From: Halomonas sp. 54_146
GTDB lineage: Bacteria > Pseudomonadota > Gammaproteobacteria > Pseudomonadales > Halomonadaceae
Direction of reading: 5' to 3'
DNA: 64,000 nt
Assembly (NCBI RefSeq): GCF_001507855.1
Contig: NZ_LGEN01000005.1
Span: 62,001-126,000 of the forward strand
The notes under the pieces are model-generated. The model did no database searches and had not been told where the DNA came from. It was given only the letters and a program-made list of their open reading frames with translations. A program made the position numbers and the translations under genes. This document shows, in pieces, positions 61,095 to 64,000 of this stretch. Every line of letters starts with the position of its first letter. The stretch's first letter is position 1.

Positions 61095-62747
61095 ATGGCT
61101 ATTCATACCAATATGACGTCTGCGCGACGCGAGGCCATGGTGGCGCTAGGCGCATGGAATGACATGACCATTGCAGACTATTTGGATAAGGCCGTGGCCT
61201 CTTCGGGTGACAAAACGGCCATCATTACTTATCAAATGGCTGACGGAAGCCGTACTGAACTCAGCTACCGTGAGCTGAACCAGCGAGTTACCCGCATGGC
61301 AGCCGGCCTTGCTGGTTTAGGGGTAGAGAAAGGCGACATCGTCTCCTGCCAGCTCTCCAACTGGTGGCAAATGACGGCCTTGCACTTAGCGTGTGTTCGT
61401 ATTGGCGCGGTACTCAACCCGCTGATGCCGATCTTCCGCGAGCATGAGCTTGAGTTCATGCTGAGCATGGCGGAAAGCAAACTATTGGTGGTGCCTAAGA
61501 CCTTCCGTAAGTTCGACCACGGTGCCATGGCGCACGACTTACAAAAATCGCTGCCGTCCTTAACGCACGTGCTGGTAGTCGGCAGTGATGAAGACGATAG
61601 CTTTGAGCAGGTGTTACTGGAGCGCGCCTGGGAAACCGAGATGGATACAGACGCCCTGTTCGCAGCTCGTCGGTTATCGGGTGATGACGTGGTACAGGTG
61701 CTCTACACCTCAGGCACTACCGGCAAGCCCAAAGGCGTGATGCACACTTCTAACACCTTAATGAGCCATATCCGCCCTTTCGCCGCACGGCTAGCCCTGG
61801 AGGAAAGCGATACGGTTTTCATGCCTTCTCCACTGGCGCACCAGCTGGGTTTTCTCTACGGCCTGCTGCTGCCGATTTACCTTAAATCTACGGCAGTGCT
61901 TCAGGACACCTGGCTACCTGAGGAAGCGGTCAAGATCATTCGTGCCGAGCAGCCCAGCTTAATGCTTGGTTCGACCCCTTTCCTGGCTGACATTGCTGAA
62001 CTGGCGATCGAACACGGCGCAGATTTGCAGTCACTGAAGCTCTTTTTGTGCGCCGGCGCGCCGATTCCCAGCCCGCTAGTAGAGAAAGCAGCCAAAAATC
62101 TGCCCACCCGGATTTTGTCTGCCTGGGGCATGACTGAAAACGGTGCGGTGACCACAACCCTTCCTGACGACGACCCATCTTTCGCGGTAAATACCGATGG
62201 GGTGCCGCTTCCTTACATGGAACTCAAAGTCACCGATATGGAAGGCAACCCGCTGCCCGCCGGCCAAGAAGGGCTGCTTTACGTGCGCGGTGCTAGCTTA
62301 TTTGTCGGTTACTTCAAGCAGCCGGAACTATACGGCGTTGACGACGAAGGCTGGTTCCCCACCGGCGACCTGGCACGGCTTAATGAACAAGGGTATGTGC
62401 GCATTACCGGGCGCTCGAAGGACGTCATCATCCGCGGCGGCGAAAACATTCCCATTGTCGATATCGAAAACACGCTCTACCAGCACCCCAAAATTCACAC
62501 GCTGGCGCTGGTCGGCAAACCTGACGAACGCCTCGGCGAACGCCTGTGCGCCTACGTGACCCTCAAGGAAGACGTGGAGTCACTGACGCTTGATGAAGTA
62601 TGCGCCTTTCTCAGCGAGCGCAAAGTGACCCGCCAGTACCATCCAGAATTCCTGGAAGTGCTCGACGAACTGCCACGCACTCCCTCTGGCAAGATTCAAA
62701 AATTCAAGCTGCGCGAACAGGCTAGCAACGTTACTAGCGGCACCTGA
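61095..62747 (+). CDS. aliA: Cyclohexanecarboxylate-CoA ligase-type acyl-CoA synthetase
   Basis: 550-aa AMP-forming ligase. P-loop YTSGTTGKPKGVMHT near residue 209, SAWGMTENGAVT near 344, TGDLARLNEQGYVRITGRSKDVIIRGGENI near 425 and the adenylation Lys in PRTPSGKIQKFKLR near the end. The N-terminus WNDMTIADYLDKAVASSGDKTAII resembles AliA. The next two genes are clear BadH and BadI types, so activation of cyclohexanecarboxylate or a related alicyclic acid is the best reading. AGGAGG 6 nt before ATG. Confidence 0.85.
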   Translation: MAIHTNMTSARREAMVALGAWNDMTIADYLDKAVASSGDKTAIITYQMADGSRTELSYRELNQRVTRMAAGLAGLGVEKGDIVSCQLSNWWQMTALHLACVRIGAVLNPLMPIFREHELEFMLSMAESKLLVVPKTFRKFDHGAMAHDLQKSLPSLTHVLVVGSDEDDSFEQVLLERAWETEMDTDALFAARRLSGDDVVQVLYTSGTTGKPKGVMHTSNTLMSHIRPFAARLALEESDTVFMPSPLAHQLGFLYGLLLPIYLKSTAVLQDTWLPEEAVKIIRAEQPSLMLGSTPFLADIAELAIEHGADLQSLKLFLCAGAPIPSPLVEKAAKNLPTRILSAWGMTENGAVTTTLPDDDPSFAVNTDGVPLPYMELKVTDMEGNPLPAGQEGLLYVRGASLFVGYFKQPELYGVDDEGWFPTGDLARLNEQGYVRITGRSKDVIIRGGENIPIVDIENTLYQHPKIHTLALVGKPDERLGERLCAYVTLKEDVESLTLDEVCAFLSERKVTRQYHPEFLEVLDELPRTPSGKIQKFKLREQASNVTSGT

Positions 62748-62786
62748 CGCCGCAACGCTCGATATTCCACGACCCACACTTACTTC

Positions 62787-62846
62787 TTTAAAACATTTAC
62801 TCCTTTAAAACATTTACTCCTTTAAAACATTTAATCCTTTGAAACC
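62787..62846 (+). repeat. 17-bp tandem repeat x3 plus partial between aliA and badH
   Basis: TTTAAAACATTTACTCC twice, TTTAAAACATTTAATCC, then a diverged partial TTTGAAACC. Ends 22 nt before the badH start, so it separates the two genes of one operon. Confidence 0.9.
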
Positions 62847-62867
62847 TGAACTGAGTGGAGAAACAAC

Positions 62868-63635
62868 ATGAAAGGACTTGAGAACAGAACCGTGATCGTG
62901 ACCGGCGGCGGCGGCGGCATCGGCCAGGCCGTGTGCAAGCGTTTCGCCGAGCATGGTGCCAAGGTGGCGGTGCTCGACCGCGACGAGGCGGCGGCTCAAG
63001 CCACGGTAGCGCTGATCACTGAGGCCGGTGGCAAGGCGCAGGCCTACGCTGCCGATATCACCGATTACAATGCCATCGTCTCCACAGTGGCGAGCATCGA
63101 GCAGGATCTCGGCACCCCCACCGTGCTGGTCAATAACGCCGGCTTTGATCGCTTCATGCCGTTCCTCAAGACCGAGCCTTCCATGTGGGAATCGCTGATC
63201 GCGGTCAACCTGACCGGCGCGCTCAATATGCACCACGTGGTGCTGCCGAAGATGGTCGAAGCCGGCGGCGGCAGAGTCATCAATATCGCCTCTGACGCGG
63301 CTCGCGTCGGCTCCTCTGGCGAGGCGGTCTACGCTGCTTGTAAGGCCGGCATGTTAGGCCTGAGTAAAACCCTGGCTCGGGAGCTCGCCAGCAAGAACGT
63401 CACCCTCAACGTGGTCTGCCCCGGCCCCACTGACACCGCGCTGCTAAAAGACGTGGCCGATACCGCCCGCGACCCAGAGAAGCTGCTTGAAGCTTTCCGC
63501 AACGCCGTGCCCATGCGCCGCATCGGCCAGCCCGAGGATTACCCCGGCATCATCACCCTGCTTGCCAGCGATGAAGCCAGCTTCATCACCGGCCAGGTGA
63601 TCAGTGTGTCCGGTGGCCTAACCATGGCTGGCTAA
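62868..63635 (+). CDS. badH: 2-hydroxycyclohexanecarboxyl-CoA dehydrogenase
   Basis: 255-aa SDR. Start MKGLENRTVIVTGGGGGIGQAVCKRFAEHGAKVAVLD is very like Rhodopseudomonas BadH; catalytic Ser in NIASDAARVGSSGEAVYAACKAG with Tyr/Lys, C-terminus ITGQVISVSGGLTMAG. Oxidises 2-hydroxycyclohexane-1-carboxyl-CoA to the 2-keto form with NAD. Codon use is strongly GC-biased compared with aliA just upstream. Confidence 0.92.
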   Translation: MKGLENRTVIVTGGGGGIGQAVCKRFAEHGAKVAVLDRDEAAAQATVALITEAGGKAQAYAADITDYNAIVSTVASIEQDLGTPTVLVNNAGFDRFMPFLKTEPSMWESLIAVNLTGALNMHHVVLPKMVEAGGGRVINIASDAARVGSSGEAVYAACKAGMLGLSKTLARELASKNVTLNVVCPGPTDTALLKDVADTARDPEKLLEAFRNAVPMRRIGQPEDYPGIITLLASDEASFITGQVISVSGGLTMAG

Positions 63636-63678
63636 GCGCTGCCCCCGCCCTTCCGTATCGAATTCCAGGAGCTAGACA

Positions 63679-64000
63679 ATGAACTACGAAGATATCCTCT
63701 ACGACGTCACCGATGGCGTGGCCACTATCACCATCAACCGCGCCGACCGTTACAACGCCTTTCGCGGCCAAACCTGCATGGAACTGCTCGACGCCTTCAA
63801 CCGCGCTGGCTGGGACAAGTCCATCGGCGTGATCGTACTGACCGGTGCCGGTGACAAGGCGTTTTGTACCGGCGGCGACCAAGGCGCCCACGAAGGCCAG
63901 TACGACGGCCGCGGCATCATTGGCCTGCCGGTGGAAGAGCTGCAGACCCTGATCCGCCAAGTGCCCAAGCCGGTCATCGCCCGGGTCAACGGCTTCGCCA
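63679..64000 (+). CDS. badI: 2-ketocyclohexanecarboxyl-CoA hydrolase (partial, runs off the window)
   Basis: First 107 residues of a crotonase-family enzyme. INRADRYNAFRGQTCMELLDAF, GAGDKAFCTGGDQGAHEGQYDGRGIIGLPVEEL and PKPVIARVNGFA match BadI, which opens the ring of 2-ketocyclohexanecarboxyl-CoA to pimeloyl-CoA. AGGAG 8 nt before ATG, 43 bp after badH. The remainder, and probably aliB/badK or beta-oxidation genes, lie beyond the right edge. Confidence 0.92.
   Translation, partial: MNYEDILYDVTDGVATITINRADRYNAFRGQTCMELLDAFNRAGWDKSIGVIVLTGAGDKAFCTGGDQGAHEGQYDGRGIIGLPVEELQTLIRQVPKPVIARVNGFA

Overview
This window looks like chromosome of a halophilic gammaproteobacterium of the Halomonadaceae (Halomonas or a close relative). 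That is an inference from protein character, intermediate-to-high GC and the mix of core and aromatic-catabolic genes; no rRNA or marker locus proves it. No transposase, phage gene, CRISPR array or replication origin was found.

Regions 1-26 kb are mostly housekeeping: prfC, a small YjfB-like protein, a DadA-type oxidase, a tRNA cluster (Pro-Arg-His-His, minus strand), folD, mtnN, pyrC, a RegB/RegA redox two-component pair, bdhA and scoAB (3-hydroxybutyrate to acetoacetyl-CoA), grxA, an LPLAT acyltransferase, a LysM/degenerate-LytM lipoprotein, the glycine cleavage genes gcvT and gcvH-gcvP on either side of an AGCS amino-acid symporter, a LysR regulator and ppnN.

Region 26-37.6 kb is a nitric-oxide/anaerobiosis neighbourhood: NnrS, SirB2-like, DUF488, Yip1-like, flavohaemoglobin Hmp, NsrR with a candidate operator in front of hmp, a NarL-type regulator, and a two-gene unit (ethylbenzene-dehydrogenase-like haem protein plus DUF2231-like membrane protein) preceded by a near-perfect FNR/ANR box. 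It ends with a GAF-PAS-LOV-like-GGDEF-EAL protein whose LOV-like domain has Ser where the photoactive Cys should be.

Region 37.6-64 kb is catabolic. A p-cresol/4-alkylphenol type cluster (cytochrome pchC, unknown pchX, flavoprotein pchF, aromatic aldehyde dehydrogenase, outer-membrane SphA/MetA-like protein, aryl-alcohol dehydrogenase) diverges from a DmpR/XylR-type sigma-54 activator with two XylR-like UAS palindromes between them. Then come a LysR/PRISE reductase pair, a LysR/FUSC efflux/DODA dioxygenase/SDR group, a MobA-like 3-hydroxybenzoate hydroxylase followed by a TRAP transporter and a MarR regulator (mobA and dctP share an upstream sequence box), two hot-dog dehydratase-like genes, a deletion scar joining a broken livG to the tail of an SDR, and finally the start of an alicyclic acid (cyclohexanecarboxylate) operon aliA-badH-badI that runs off the right end.

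The most unusual genome-scale signal is a set of at least twelve short (11-19 bp) imperfect tandem repeats, usually 2-5 copies. Many begin inside the last codons of a gene and carry the stop codon into every copy (after the RegB-upstream gene, scoB, the AGCS gene, gcvH, the 26-kb lipoprotein and the EAL/adh tail-to-tail junction). The units differ in sequence from site to site, so this is a recurrent process and not one dispersed element.
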